Source: Bacteroidota bacterium (GTDB lineage Bacteria > Bacteroidota > Bacteroidia > Chitinophagales > LD1). Taken from it: a stretch of DNA of 64,000 nucleotides. The DNA lies in assembly GCA_018267365.1 (NCBI GenBank), contig JAFDYQ010000024.1, positions 1 through 64,000 on the forward strand, in the 5' to 3' direction. Made by a program: the position numbers and the translations under genes. The notes below the pieces were generated by a model, which saw only the letters and a program-made list of their open reading frames with translations, was not told where the DNA came from and did no database searches. Positions 45,549 to 54,510 of the stretch are shown here, one piece after another. Position 1 is the first letter of the stretch. Each line of letters starts with the position of its first letter.

Positions 45549-46913
45549 ATGGAAATACGCCCGATTATTGTTTCATTACAGCAAAATCCATACATGACAG
45601 ATTGGTCCAGTACCCCTAGCAATTTTTTTACACGCAGCGTGGTCCCTCTTTTTCTGGTCATAGTCACGCCACCTGCCGCCATGCTGCTGTGGCATACGCT
45701 GGCAGAGCTGGACGGCTCGGCCTCGGCACTGATCAATGAGCTGACAGGCAAGGGATTTCTGAAGCTGATACAAGAGGTTTGGCTCTCACGCTTTTTGGGC
45801 AGCAGAGTGGCATGGGAGATGATCGGCATATTTGCTGCACTGCAGATCATGATGATGTGGTGGCTACCCGGCAAAAAATATTACGGTACAGTGACCCCAA
45901 AGGGCAACCAGCCCGAATACAAGGATAACGGCCTGCTATCTTATATCATTACTTTTGTATTGTTCTTTTTCTGCTCTGTATATCTTCATTTGTTTTCTCC
46001 GGCCATCATCTATACACATATGGGCGACTTGCTCGGCGCGCTCAACTTTGGCGCCCTGGTGTTTTGTCTCTTTCTATACTTCAAGGGGCGCTTCTTTCCA
46101 TCCTCATCAGACCACTCGACTACAGGCAACTTCATCTTTGACTACTACTGGGGTACCGAGCTATTTCCCGTCATAGCGGGAATCAATGTAAAACAGTTTA
46201 CCAATTGCAGATTTGGTATGACGGGCTGGGCCCTGGCAGTGGTATCATTCGCATATGCACAGCAGGAGATATACGGCGTGGCTGATCCGGGTATCATCGT
46301 CTCAGCTACGTTGATCTTTATCTACCTCTTCAAATTTTTCATCTGGGAGAGTGGCTATATGAAATCAATGGACATACAAGTGGACCGCGCGGGTTTTATG
46401 ATCTGCTGGGGCTGCCTGGTGTGGGTGCCGGCCGTATACACCTCACCGGTGATGTATATGGTGCGCCATCCGCAGGGACTCAGCTATCTGGTAGCGGGGC
46501 TGATCTTTGTAGCCGGATTTATATCTATCTGGGTGAACTACTGGGCGGACTACCAGCGCCAGTCCGTGCGCAGTACCAATGGCGAAACCACCATCTGGGG
46601 CCAAGCGCCGGTGCTGATACACGCGGAGTACAAAACAGAGAGCGGCGAGAGACGTACTAATCTGCTCCTGGCGTCCGGCTTTTGGGGTGTGAGCCGGCAC
46701 TTTCATTATGTGCCGGAGATCATGTCGGCATTTTTCTGGAGCTGTGCGGCGGGCTTTGATTCTTTCCTGCCATATTTCTACGTCACGTTTCTCATCGTGC
46801 TGCTCACGCACCGCGCATATAGAGATGATATGAAGTGCCGCAATAAATACGGAGCCTCGTGGGCGCGCTACTGTGAGCTGGTGCCCTACAAGATCATCCC
46901 CTGGGTGATATAA
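45549..46913 (+). CDS. Delta-7 sterol reductase-like (ERG4/ERG24, DHCR7-type) membrane protein
   Basis: A 454-residue integral membrane protein with about nine hydrophobic segments that matches the eukaryotic sterol reductase family. The best signs lie in the C-terminal third: LLASGFWGVSRHFHYVPEI (NADPH/sterol site region) and CRNKYGASWARYCELV followed by PYKIIPWVI, the diagnostic ending. Also seen is YYGTVTPKGNQPEYKDNG, like the cytosolic loop of DHCR7 and C14 reductases. It probably reduces a double bond in a sterol or related ring. A shorter start at 45594 (MTDWSSTPSNFF) is possible. It is an isolated gene; no other sterol biosynthesis gene (for instance oxidosqualene cyclase) is in the window. 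Confidence 0.88.
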   Translation: MEIRPIIVSLQQNPYMTDWSSTPSNFFTRSVVPLFLVIVTPPAAMLLWHTLAELDGSASALINELTGKGFLKLIQEVWLSRFLGSRVAWEMIGIFAALQIMMMWWLPGKKYYGTVTPKGNQPEYKDNGLLSYIITFVLFFFCSVYLHLFSPAIIYTHMGDLLGALNFGALVFCLFLYFKGRFFPSSSDHSTTGNFIFDYYWGTELFPVIAGINVKQFTNCRFGMTGWALAVVSFAYAQQEIYGVADPGIIVSATLIFIYLFKFFIWESGYMKSMDIQVDRAGFMICWGCLVWVPAVYTSPVMYMVRHPQGLSYLVAGLIFVAGFISIWVNYWADYQRQSVRSTNGETTIWGQAPVLIHAEYKTESGERRTNLLLASGFWGVSRHFHYVPEIMSAFFWSCAAGFDSFLPYFYVTFLIVLLTHRAYRDDMKCRNKYGASWARYCELVPYKIIPWVI

Positions 46914-47078
46914 GGGACTTGTTTCTCCGTAGTCTGAGTGCGCTTTTCCCCAAGAAATGTAAAATAACGCCCATGCTGCATATGAATGGGTATGCACGTA
47001 GCGTTACATATTCAGTTGGCATGGATTTTACATTATGGTGATCAGGATGGCCTTATTAAACCCCCATCCACCAGCTAT

Positions 47079-47384
47079 ATGAATCTCAACTATAGTGCGA
47101 CGACAGAGCAGCTCAGCGAGCTGATACAGATGGCCCAGCATACCAGTACGCACCATCTGGTCATAGATTTTGATGGCGAGGTAGTGATAGACCCGGAGGT
47201 ATACTTTCCGGATGTAGCACTGGACAAATATAAATTTAGTACCAGGATCATGGATGCTACGCTCCGAAATGAGCAAACGGCACAGGCGCTCTATGCGGCA
47301 TTGTATGTGATCTATGAGTCACTGCAGGAGCCGATGCTGCCCGCCTACGTGACCGGAGAAAGTGATATGGGCCTAGCAGCCTAA
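47079..47384 (+). CDS. Hypothetical protein, about 101 aa
   Basis: I do not recognise a family. The start at 47079 (MNLNYSATTEQLSELIQMAQ) is preferred because the upstream part of the open frame, beginning at 46986, reads as poor protein. The chain is short, acidic and soluble, with VIDFDGEVVIDPEVYFPDV as its most distinctive stretch. It is followed by a strong terminator at 47445-47478 that ends this transcription unit. Confidence 0.6.
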   Translation: MNLNYSATTEQLSELIQMAQHTSTHHLVIDFDGEVVIDPEVYFPDVALDKYKFSTRIMDATLRNEQTAQALYAALYVIYESLQEPMLPAYVTGESDMGLAA

Positions 47385-47444
47385 ACAGCTACAACTACTC
47401 TATATAAATGTCAGCAAGCAGATGCTATCATCTGTGGCGCTGAG

Positions 47445-47478
47445 AGAACCCCGGTCATATGATCGGGGTTCTTTTTTT
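47445..47478 (+). terminator. Strong intrinsic terminator
   Basis: Arms AGAACCCCG and CGGGGTTCT (47445-47472, with a short loop GTCATATGAT) followed by seven T residues. It is a textbook plus-strand terminator 60 bp after the stop of the 101-aa gene. Confidence 0.9.
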
Positions 47479-47539
47479 GATTGCAGAGATCACCCGGTAC
47501 TAAATGGCTCTTTCTTTATCCCGGTAGAGAAAGAAACCC

Positions 47540-48070
47540 TCACCATCCAAATTCTTTTTCTATCCGCTTCAGCTGGGCCTCATGGTGGCGAAAGTGCATA
47601 TGGCACAGGCTGACCCACTCACCCGCATTGAGATAGCCGAGAAAGGGGTGCCGCGCCCTGATAGATAGATCTGCCTGTGGCAAGCGCCGGATATAGGCGG
47701 TGACTATATCGCGTATCTCCATCAGTTTAGCTTTGGCCTGCTCTATAGACTCCGGCTGCCGCGGCTCTACGGCTACCTGATCCGGCATGCGTACCCGCAC
47801 TGTGGGCATTCTGCCCATCACAAAAACAAGTATCCCTTTCCAGTTTTTGCCCTGAGCCTTTACGGTTCCCTCGCCCCCGGTCAGGCAGAGGTCCGCTTTT
47901 CTAAAGAAAAAACCTTTGGCGCTCATCCATAGGTGTATGTACACCTGGCCTATAGACCAGGAGCCGGGTGCAGGCTGCTGTATCAGCTGCTCGTAGGTAT
48001 AGTGATCCAGCCTTTGGATATACTCGTCTATCAGGCGGTGGGTCTTTTGCTCCAGTGCTGTAGCATTCAT
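47540..48070 (-). CDS. DinB-like four-helix metal-binding protein
   Basis: A 176-residue protein starting MNATALEQKTHRLIDEYIQR. It resembles the DinB/DUF664 superfamily: helix 1 about 5-30, PAPGSWSIGQVYIHLWMSAK with the first histidine, and the closing SLCHMHFRHHEAQLKRI with two more, which could bind a metal. Proteins of this fold are bacillithiol- or mycothiol-linked transferases or stress proteins; no specific role can be given here. The longer frame beginning at 48109 uses TTG and adds an unlikely leader. Confidence 0.75.
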   Translation of the reverse strand: MNATALEQKTHRLIDEYIQRLDHYTYEQLIQQPAPGSWSIGQVYIHLWMSAKGFFFRKADLCLTGGEGTVKAQGKNWKGILVFVMGRMPTVRVRMPDQVAVEPRQPESIEQAKAKLMEIRDIVTAYIRRLPQADLSIRARHPFLGYLNAGEWVSLCHMHFRHHEAQLKRIEKEFGW

Positions 48071-48167
48071 CAGTGTGGGTTTTGCAGCAAGATAAATAAG
48101 CGTACTCAAAATAAAAAAGTGCCCCGCAGACGGTGCACTCTCAGTGTGAACAAAATATAGTAGGGGA

Positions 48168-48917
48168 TTACTGATCAGCTGTAGCGGGAGCCAGAGGATC
48201 TACCACATGGATGCCGCTGGCAGTCGCTGCATACATATTGTCGTTGTCCTTATATACTTCACCTTTGTAGGCTATAGACGGCTCGATGATCACCTCACGG
48301 TTGCCCTTGGTCATAGACTTGATGGTCTTAGACAGGTTCTTGATATCTTCTGCATTGTTGATGCGTATATGGTTGTCAGTATTGCAGCCTGCGCAGCTCG
48401 CTACTGCCACATCTACTGTCACTGCGGTAGGGTCTACCTCTATCTTCTCCTGCACGTCCGGAGTATTAAACTTAGGACGGGTGAAAGTATAGTTCAGCGC
48501 TACGGCATCACCATGGTTGGCATCTATCTGTACAGATACTTTCTTGGGAGAGGCGGTCTTCTCTACATTCTGGCTCACCTCCTGGCCATTGATCATGGTA
48601 GAGAGGCGGATAGTATAGTTTTCTTCAGAGCCCAGCTTGGTATCTGCAGTATTTACATAGGCACCCTTGCCGCTGGCTACTGTCTTGCCTGCTCTGTCCT
48701 TCACTTCATACTTGATCAGGAATGATGGCACCTCTATGATATCACCGGTAGCTTCGTCCTTCACAGTATAGTGCATATAGGAATAGTCCCAGCTGTTTTG
48801 CGTGGTATTGAGATTTACAAACTCAAACTTAGATGGTTTAGATGGTTCTGTGCCGCCGGCTATAGATGGTAGGGTACCTGCTATCAGGGCTATGAGTGCG
48901 ATGCTAAACTTTTTCAT
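48168..48917 (-). CDS. Secreted protein with conserved CxxC, paralog A
   Basis: About 249 residues with a signal peptide (MKKFSIALIALIAGTLPSIAG). I do not recognise the family, but it is clearly a paralog of the next gene upstream on this strand (49086-49880). Shared features in order: SWD at about residue 40, SGKGAYV, DTKLGSEENYTIRL, the TASPKKVSVQ block, RPKF, and a pair of cysteines CAGC (about residue 175). Two similar beta domains may be present (38-125 and 140-230). The gene is 97 bp upstream of the DinB-like gene. It is predicted periplasmic or surface-exposed; the CxxC could form a disulfide or bind metal. Confidence 0.6.
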   Translation of the reverse strand: MKKFSIALIALIAGTLPSIAGGTEPSKPSKFEFVNLNTTQNSWDYSYMHYTVKDEATGDIIEVPSFLIKYEVKDRAGKTVASGKGAYVNTADTKLGSEENYTIRLSTMINGQEVSQNVEKTASPKKVSVQIDANHGDAVALNYTFTRPKFNTPDVQEKIEVDPTAVTVDVAVASCAGCNTDNHIRINNAEDIKNLSKTIKSMTKGNREVIIEPSIAYKGEVYKDNDNMYAATASGIHVVDPLAPATADQ

Positions 48918-49033
48918 AATCAATGTTTAATACTGGGTCATACGCAGGAGGACAGATGGTGTTACGCAAAAGCGCCATAATAAGTTACAATCGGCCTGTT
49001 GTTTGCTTTGATTATGAGTGCATTATAAGTAAA

Positions 49034-49061
49034 GCCCGCCGGAGGTATACCTCCGGCGGGC
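49034..49061 (-). terminator. Palindromic terminator between the two CxxC paralogs
   Basis: GCCCGCCGGAGGTATACCTC and the rest of the palindrome (49034-49061) form a perfect 13-14 bp stem with almost no loop. On the minus strand it is followed by TTTACTTATAA. It lies 25 bp past the stop of the upstream paralog (ending at 49086), so the two paralogs are probably separate transcription units. Confidence 0.75.
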
Positions 49062-49085
49062 TGTATGATAAATATATTTCTGCCT

Positions 49086-49880
49086 TTATTCTTCCACCTC
49101 GGGTTCGGCTGCTGTCGCATCGCCTACGTGCAGCTCCTGTATGCGTGTAGGAGATACCTCAAAGTAGCTCTCGGCATAGCGGTAGTAGCCATCTTTGGTA
49201 GTGACCGTGGGGCGTAGCATCACCTGCACCTTGCGGCCGCGGTCCATCATGTTATTGATCTTCTGGTCAAAGCTGCTATAGCTATCGGCATCCGAGAGCG
49301 TCGTATGCGGCGAGTTGTCTGTGATACGGACGGTGGAGCAGTCGCGGCAGTTGGCTACCACGGCCTCCACACTCATAGATATAGCCTGTACGTTCAGCTT
49401 CTCATAGTCTGTCGGGCTACTGTACTTTGGGCGCATCACCTTGTAGGCAAAGGAAGTACCGTATTGCTGCAGCACCATTTTCTTGGGCGATGCCTTGCGG
49501 TAGATAGACTGTGTGATGCTCTCTTTGTGTATATGGGCAGTGATGGCGATCGAGTAGTTTTCCTCGGATTCCAGTTTGGTGTCATTGATATCTACAAAGA
49601 TACCCTTGCCGGAGGCTATCGGATTGCTGCGGTGGTCCCGCACTGTGTACGTGATCTGCGAGGCAGGTACGGATACCTCCCGGCCTGCGGCGTCTGTGAT
49701 GCGGTAGATGATAGAGGTGTGGTCCCAGCTGGTCTCTGTAGCCTCCAGCCTGTCAAACTTATAACCGCCGGCAGCCGAAGCAGCGCTTTTGGTTTCTTTG
49801 CGCGGCCTGTCGCCGCGGGCGGAGGTGCTCATACCACCTATGGTGGTCAGGAGCAGGATGATGCATATAATTTTTCTCAT
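49086..49880 (-). CDS. Secreted protein with conserved CxxC, paralog B
   Basis: About 264 residues. The ATG at 49880 gives a signal peptide (MRKIICIILLLTTIGGMSTS); the longer frame would begin with GTG at 49904. It shares its layout with the paralog at 48168-48917: SWD, SGKGIFV, DTKLESEENYSIAI, RKASPKKMVLQ, RPKY and CRDC. Identity is moderate, so the duplication is not recent. An acidic tail (TAAEPEVEE) replaces the end of paralog A. It ends in a palindromic terminator. Function is unknown. Confidence 0.6.
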   Translation of the reverse strand: MRKIICIILLLTTIGGMSTSARGDRPRKETKSAASAAGGYKFDRLEATETSWDHTSIIYRITDAAGREVSVPASQITYTVRDHRSNPIASGKGIFVDINDTKLESEENYSIAITAHIHKESITQSIYRKASPKKMVLQQYGTSFAYKVMRPKYSSPTDYEKLNVQAISMSVEAVVANCRDCSTVRITDNSPHTTLSDADSYSSFDQKINNMMDRGRKVQVMLRPTVTTKDGYYRYAESYFEVSPTRIQELHVGDATAAEPEVEE

Positions 49881-50107
49881 GACAAGGGGGTTTAATACCC
49901 TCACGTACGAGAACCTATCCTATATGTTACGTTTTGCGCTAAAGCCTGCTGTTAATTATAACAAACGGCCATACCCCCAGCATCCCAGAGAGGTTCACCG
50001 CACAATAAGCTATACACCCAGATCAACCTCCTATGTGCTTTCCTCCGTGTCCAGTGTCTAAGCATTTTCTTAATTTCCATTTATCAACCACTTTAAATTG
50101 TGCATCA

Positions 50108-52594
50108 ATGGCTAAGGGATTAAGTGCTGCAGAGGCTTCAGAAAAACTGAAGACGCATGGCTATAATGAGCTGCCCTCCTCCAGGCCTAAGAGTATCCTC
50201 CGCATAGCATGGGAGGTTATGAAGGAGCCCATGTTCTTGTTATTGATCAGCTGTGCGGTCCTATACATGGTGCTGGGAGACTACAAGGAGGGCAGTATGC
50301 TGCTATCATCCATATTGATCATCATCTTTATTACCTTTTACCAATACCAGAAGACAGAGAAAGCACTGGATGCGCTGAAAAAACTCTCCGCACCACGCGC
50401 CCTGGTGATACGAGATGGCCAGGAGGTACGGATAGCGGGACGGGAGATAGTACCGGGAGATCTGATCATCGTAAACGAGGGCGACAGGATACCCGCAGAT
50501 GCGCGCCTGGAAGAAGCCACAAATCTCACCATAGATGAGTCACTGCTCACGGGCGAATCCCTACCTGTATCCAAAAGCATTTCGCCCGCAGCGCAGGATG
50601 CTCACGGCCTCGTATATAGTGGTACGCTGGTGGTACAGGGCCGTGGGCTCGCCGCTGTGTTTGCCACTGGTCAGGATACTCAGTTTGGCCAGATAGGCAA
50701 ATCTCTGGAGTCCATAGAGCAGGATACTACGCGCTTGCAAAAGGAAATGAGTGTATTGATCAGAAACCTCTTCATCATCGGTGCGGTCATTAGCCTGGGA
50801 GTGGTTGCAGCATTTTACTTCACGCGCGGCGATCTGCTGCACTCCCTGCTCAGCGGGCTCGCAGCCGCTATGGCTATCCTGCCGGAGGAGTTTCCTGTTG
50901 TCCTTACTGTTTTTCTCGCGCTGGGAGCATGGCGTCTCTCCAGGCAAAATGTACTGACGCGCAAACCCTCAGCTATAGAGACCCTTGGGTCTGCCACAGT
51001 CTTGTGCAGTGACAAAACAGGCACGATCACCCAAAACAGAATGGAGGTCGCAGCGCTCTATGATGGGCAGGCTATGGTCCTGCGAGAGGCTTTCATGCAG
51101 CAGAGCGCCATACGCGTACTGGCCTGCGCCTTTTATGCCTCACCCCAAAACTCTGTAGATCCTATGGAGCTGGCATTTCGGAGAGCATTTGAGCAGCTCA
51201 CTCCTGAGCGTGCAGCATTGGAGCTGGTCAGGGAGTATCCGTTTAGCAGGCAGCTTTTGGCCATGACGCGCGTGCTGCGGGGCGCTGATGGCTGCCATGC
51301 CTATTGCAAAGGTGCACCCGAGGAGGTCTTCAGGCTGTGCCAGCTGCCGGACGGTGCTGCAGCGCAGCTGATGGCAGTGGTAGAGCAGATGGCTGATAGA
51401 GGATACAGGGTGCTGGCAGCAGCCCGCTGTGATGCCCGGCCTGAGGCTCTGCCTGATGAGCAGCCGGGATTCGGATTTACCTTCGTCGGGCTTTTAGGAT
51501 TGGCAGATCCGGTGCGGCCCGAGGTACCACAGGCTGTCAGGGAGTGCCAGGAGGCTGGTATCAAAGTGGTCATGATCACAGGTGACTTCCCTGCCACTGC
51601 CAGGAGTATCGCCTCGCAGGCTGGTATAGATACAGGTGGTGAGGTACTGAGCGGCGATGAACTCAAGGCTATGACAGATGCAGAGCTACAAGCCAGAATC
51701 AGCAGGGTCAATATTTTCGCAAGGGTAGTACCAGATCAGAAGCTGAGGATCGTCAAAGCTTTTATGGCCAATAATGAGATCGTAGCTATGACCGGAGATG
51801 GTGTGAATGATGCTCCGGCACTCAAGGCTGCCGATATTGGCATCGCTATGGGTAGCCGGGGCACAGATGTAGCCAGGGAGGCGTCATCCCTGGTACTGCT
51901 CGATGATAATTTTGCCTCTATCGTAGCTGCCATACGTCTGGGCCGGAGGATATTTGACAATCTGCAGAAGGCCATGTCTTATGTCATGGCTATCCATATA
52001 CCTATCATCGGCCTCGCGCTGCTGCCGGCATTTTTTACATCGCTGCCGGTGCTGCTCATGCCGCTGCACATCGTGTTTATGGAGTTGATCATTGATCCTG
52101 TATCCTCTGTCGCTTTTGAGACTGAGCCAGAGGAGAAGGGTATCATGTCACGCCCTCCGCGCAACCCTACTGAGCGCTTCTTTGGCTGGCGCAGGATCGC
52201 TACCAGCATCCTGCGGGGGCTACTGCTACTGGCCGCCGCGATGACAGTTTACTTCCTCTCCATCCGCGAGGGTCATAGTGACGGAGAGGTGCGCGCTATT
52301 GCATTTTCATCACTTATCATTGGCAATGTGTTTCTTATTCTCACGTCCCTCTCGCGCACCCGGAGTTTTGTTTCAGTCATACTGGAGAGGAATATCGCGG
52401 CTCTGAGCATCATGGCCGTAGCACTCACCATGCTCGCACTGGTCACCCTGGTGCCGGCACTCGAGCGGCTCTTCAGCTTCGACTATCCGGGTTTCAGGCA
52501 TTTTGCTATTTCCATAGCAGCTGCCAGCGCGATGTTATTGCTACTGGAGGTAGTGAAGCTCATCCGCTACAGGCTTGGCAAGAGCAACAGTTGA
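50108..52594 (+). CDS. P-type cation-translocating ATPase (P2A-like)
   Basis: An 828-residue ion pump with about ten membrane helices. The N-terminal cation-ATPase domain (AEASEKLKTHGYNELP) is followed by the actuator LLTGESLPVSKS, the membrane-site motif AILPEEFPVVLTVFLALGAW (PEEFP where calcium pumps have PEGLP), the phosphorylation site CSDKTGTITQNRME, and the hinge MTGDGVNDAPALKAADIGIA. The layout fits P2 ATPases (calcium or other divalent ions); the ion is not determined, and the altered PEEFP motif makes a typical calcium site less certain. The start at 50108 is chosen because the upstream frame lacks family similarity. No accessory gene lies beside it. Confidence 0.9.
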   Translation: MAKGLSAAEASEKLKTHGYNELPSSRPKSILRIAWEVMKEPMFLLLISCAVLYMVLGDYKEGSMLLSSILIIIFITFYQYQKTEKALDALKKLSAPRALVIRDGQEVRIAGREIVPGDLIIVNEGDRIPADARLEEATNLTIDESLLTGESLPVSKSISPAAQDAHGLVYSGTLVVQGRGLAAVFATGQDTQFGQIGKSLESIEQDTTRLQKEMSVLIRNLFIIGAVISLGVVAAFYFTRGDLLHSLLSGLAAAMAILPEEFPVVLTVFLALGAWRLSRQNVLTRKPSAIETLGSATVLCSDKTGTITQNRMEVAALYDGQAMVLREAFMQQSAIRVLACAFYASPQNSVDPMELAFRRAFEQLTPERAALELVREYPFSRQLLAMTRVLRGADGCHAYCKGAPEEVFRLCQLPDGAAAQLMAVVEQMADRGYRVLAAARCDARPEALPDEQPGFGFTFVGLLGLADPVRPEVPQAVRECQEAGIKVVMITGDFPATARSIASQAGIDTGGEVLSGDELKAMTDAELQARISRVNIFARVVPDQKLRIVKAFMANNEIVAMTGDGVNDAPALKAADIGIAMGSRGTDVAREASSLVLLDDNFASIVAAIRLGRRIFDNLQKAMSYVMAIHIPIIGLALLPAFFTSLPVLLMPLHIVFMELIIDPVSSVAFETEPEEKGIMSRPPRNPTERFFGWRRIATSILRGLLLLAAAMTVYFLSIREGHSDGEVRAIAFSSLIIGNVFLILTSLSRTRSFVSVILERNIAALSIMAVALTMLALVTLVPALERLFSFDYPGFRHFAISIAAASAMLLLLEVVKLIRYRLGKSNS

Positions 52595-52616
52595 TTTACT
52601 CATAGCCTCAGAGAGG

Positions 52617-53384
52617 CTAGGTTTTTATTTCTCTCCTCCACTCTACTATGCTGATACTGAGCAGTAGCCAACCTACGCCCAAGCAGTATCCTGCCATCAC
52701 ATCGCTGAGGTAGTGCACACACAGATACAGACGGCTGAGGCCTATGAGCAGTACGATGCACAGTACGATAGCTGCCAGCGCCATCCGGGCCGCAGTGCCT
52801 CGCACAGATCTCAGTACCAGGTACAGGAGGTATAAATAAAAAGATGCAGCCACCGTAGCGTGACCACTCGGAAAGCTAAACGACGACTCATGATAATAAG
52901 CAAACTGATGTGGCCTGTTCACCTCAAATATGTGCTTGCCCGAGGCCATAGTGATCACGCTGCCCGATAGCGTGATGAGCAGGCCCCATAGGGCTATCCA
53001 GTGCCTGGACCGGATCAGCAGCAGGGTGGAGGCAAATGCGACTCCCGCTACAGTATATACGCTGGCCAGTTGCGTCACTGCGTAGAAAAACCGGCCACCA
53101 GTGTGTGTCCTGATGCTGTAAAACCACCGGGTGGCATTGTTATCCACCAGAATAATACCCTCCGCATTGACCACATCCTCTGCCAGATCTGCCAGCAGAA
53201 GAGTATTGGCTATGAATACGGCAGTCAGTACTGTGAGTGGCAAGCCCATAAAGGAATGCAGACCAAAACGTGCTACGGTCCAGTGGTATGCTCTGGGATA
53301 TCTGTGCGCTAACCCCTTGACCGCCTTACTGCCCAGCAGTCTGGAGCCGAGAGCCTCCATAAATGTGCGTATGCCGGTCTTCAT
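52617..53384 (-). CDS. PAP2-family membrane phosphatase
   Basis: A 255-residue membrane enzyme with six hydrophobic segments and the three-part phosphatidic acid phosphatase signature: KHIFEVNRP, FSFPSGHATVAAS and SRLYLCVHYLSDVMAGY, containing the catalytic histidines and the nucleophile-assisting serine/arginine. It removes phosphate from lipid phosphates, perhaps undecaprenyl diphosphate or phosphatidic acid; the substrate is not shown by sequence. Tail-to-tail with the P-type ATPase gene. Confidence 0.93.
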   Translation of the reverse strand: MKTGIRTFMEALGSRLLGSKAVKGLAHRYPRAYHWTVARFGLHSFMGLPLTVLTAVFIANTLLLADLAEDVVNAEGIILVDNNATRWFYSIRTHTGGRFFYAVTQLASVYTVAGVAFASTLLLIRSRHWIALWGLLITLSGSVITMASGKHIFEVNRPHQFAYYHESSFSFPSGHATVAASFYLYLLYLVLRSVRGTAARMALAAIVLCIVLLIGLSRLYLCVHYLSDVMAGYCLGVGWLLLSISIVEWRREIKT

Positions 53385-53405
53385 GATATATAGAATAACA
53401 GGTGA

Positions 53406-54251
53406 CTAAGTCAGGCCGCGGGTGCAGAGCTCTTCACTTTCTACCACTATATTTTTTATTCTTTCCTGAGAGATACCGATCTGCGATAGCTGCCCCTGAT
53501 GCCGGGATACATCCCGCGCCAGAAATAACCCGTCTGCCATCAGTTCCTGTTTCTCAGCGGTAGTTAGTGTGGTCAGACAGGTGAGCGGATAGAGGCCTGT
53601 CTCATCTATCTGCTCGCGCAGGCTCTCCCTGGCCGGGTAGTCCCAGCCCAGCAGGTGTAGGCCTGCACAGGTGCCGTACTGTACCGCGTCTGTAGTGAAG
53701 CGCGTGTTGGTCACCACCCAGCCCTGATAGGACCTGCCCTTCTGATCAGGCTCTTTGTCCCAGCCTTCGGTCACATCACGAAATCTGGAATGAATGTATA
53801 ACGGGATCTTCACATCACAGACGAATCCCGGATTATTGTGAAACTTGCACTCGATCACATATTGCCATTGATCTTTGGTGGCGATGATATCTATTTCATG
53901 GCTTACACACCTGCCTTGCACGATCTGTCCCACACGGGCATCGAAGCCTTTCTGGCGGAGTAGCTCCGCTACATATTTTTCAAAAACGAAACCATTAGGG
54001 CCCAGCTCCATGATGGCATGCTTCAGCTTATACTTAGCTGCCGTCACAGTGGTTTTATGTTTGAGCAGGTCAAAGGCCAGGTGATAGATCTCTCGGGTAG
54101 TGATCCCCTCAAATAGTTGTCCGGTTATCTTTTGTACGATCTCTTTGACTGCAGCATCATCGGCTCCTGCACGTTTCAGTGAGTTCTTGAGCTTGGCTGC
54201 GGAAAATAGGGCCTTCTCACCGGATGCTTTTGTTATGACTACCTCCTTCAT
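53406..54251 (-). CDS. ATP-cone domain fused to a PD-(D/E)xK (Mrr-like) nuclease domain
   Basis: A 281-residue protein. The start at 54251 yields an N-terminal ATP-cone (about 1-85: MKEVVITKASGEKALFSAAK, GITTREIYHLAFDLL), as in NrdR and ribonucleotide reductases. Residues about 88-235 look like a restriction-endonuclease-like domain with catalytic residues D121 in HEIDIIATK and E134-C-K136 in YVIECKFH, then a conserved WVVTNTRFTTDA. This suggests an ATP/dATP-sensing nuclease. I have no substrate. The fusion is known in some Bacteroidota proteins but its role is undefined. It has no restriction-methylase partner nearby. Confidence 0.8.
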   Translation of the reverse strand: MKEVVITKASGEKALFSAAKLKNSLKRAGADDAAVKEIVQKITGQLFEGITTREIYHLAFDLLKHKTTVTAAKYKLKHAIMELGPNGFVFEKYVAELLRQKGFDARVGQIVQGRCVSHEIDIIATKDQWQYVIECKFHNNPGFVCDVKIPLYIHSRFRDVTEGWDKEPDQKGRSYQGWVVTNTRFTTDAVQYGTCAGLHLLGWDYPARESLREQIDETGLYPLTCLTTLTTAEKQELMADGLFLARDVSRHQGQLSQIGISQERIKNIVVESEELCTRGLT

Positions 54252-54477
54252 AAATAGTTTTTCAATAGCTCCATAGCAAAAACTGCATGGCACAACGATG
54301 CCAGATGAAGCCGTATAAAACTATATTATTATCTGGTAAAATTAACCCGAGCAATCCTATGTCTGCACTAAGAGGAGACGATGCAAAAGGAGAGGCCTCT
54401 ATCTGATCCTTGTCATCGCATCACTATTTTGCCCTTGGGATCGTTCTCAAGAAATGGATGAGGCGTTTGTATTTAAG

Positions 54478-54496
54478 CCTTCCCCATTGGGGAAGG
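54478..54496. repeat. Small C/G-rich hairpin near the DUF962 gene
   Basis: CCTTCCCCATTGGGGAAGG is a perfect stem of eight pairs. It lies 15 bp beyond the stop of the DUF962 gene (minus strand). It may be a terminator or a dispersed palindrome, similar in type to the hairpins at 63381 and 63488. Confidence 0.6.
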
Positions 54497-54510
54497 TTTG
54501 GATGGGACTA

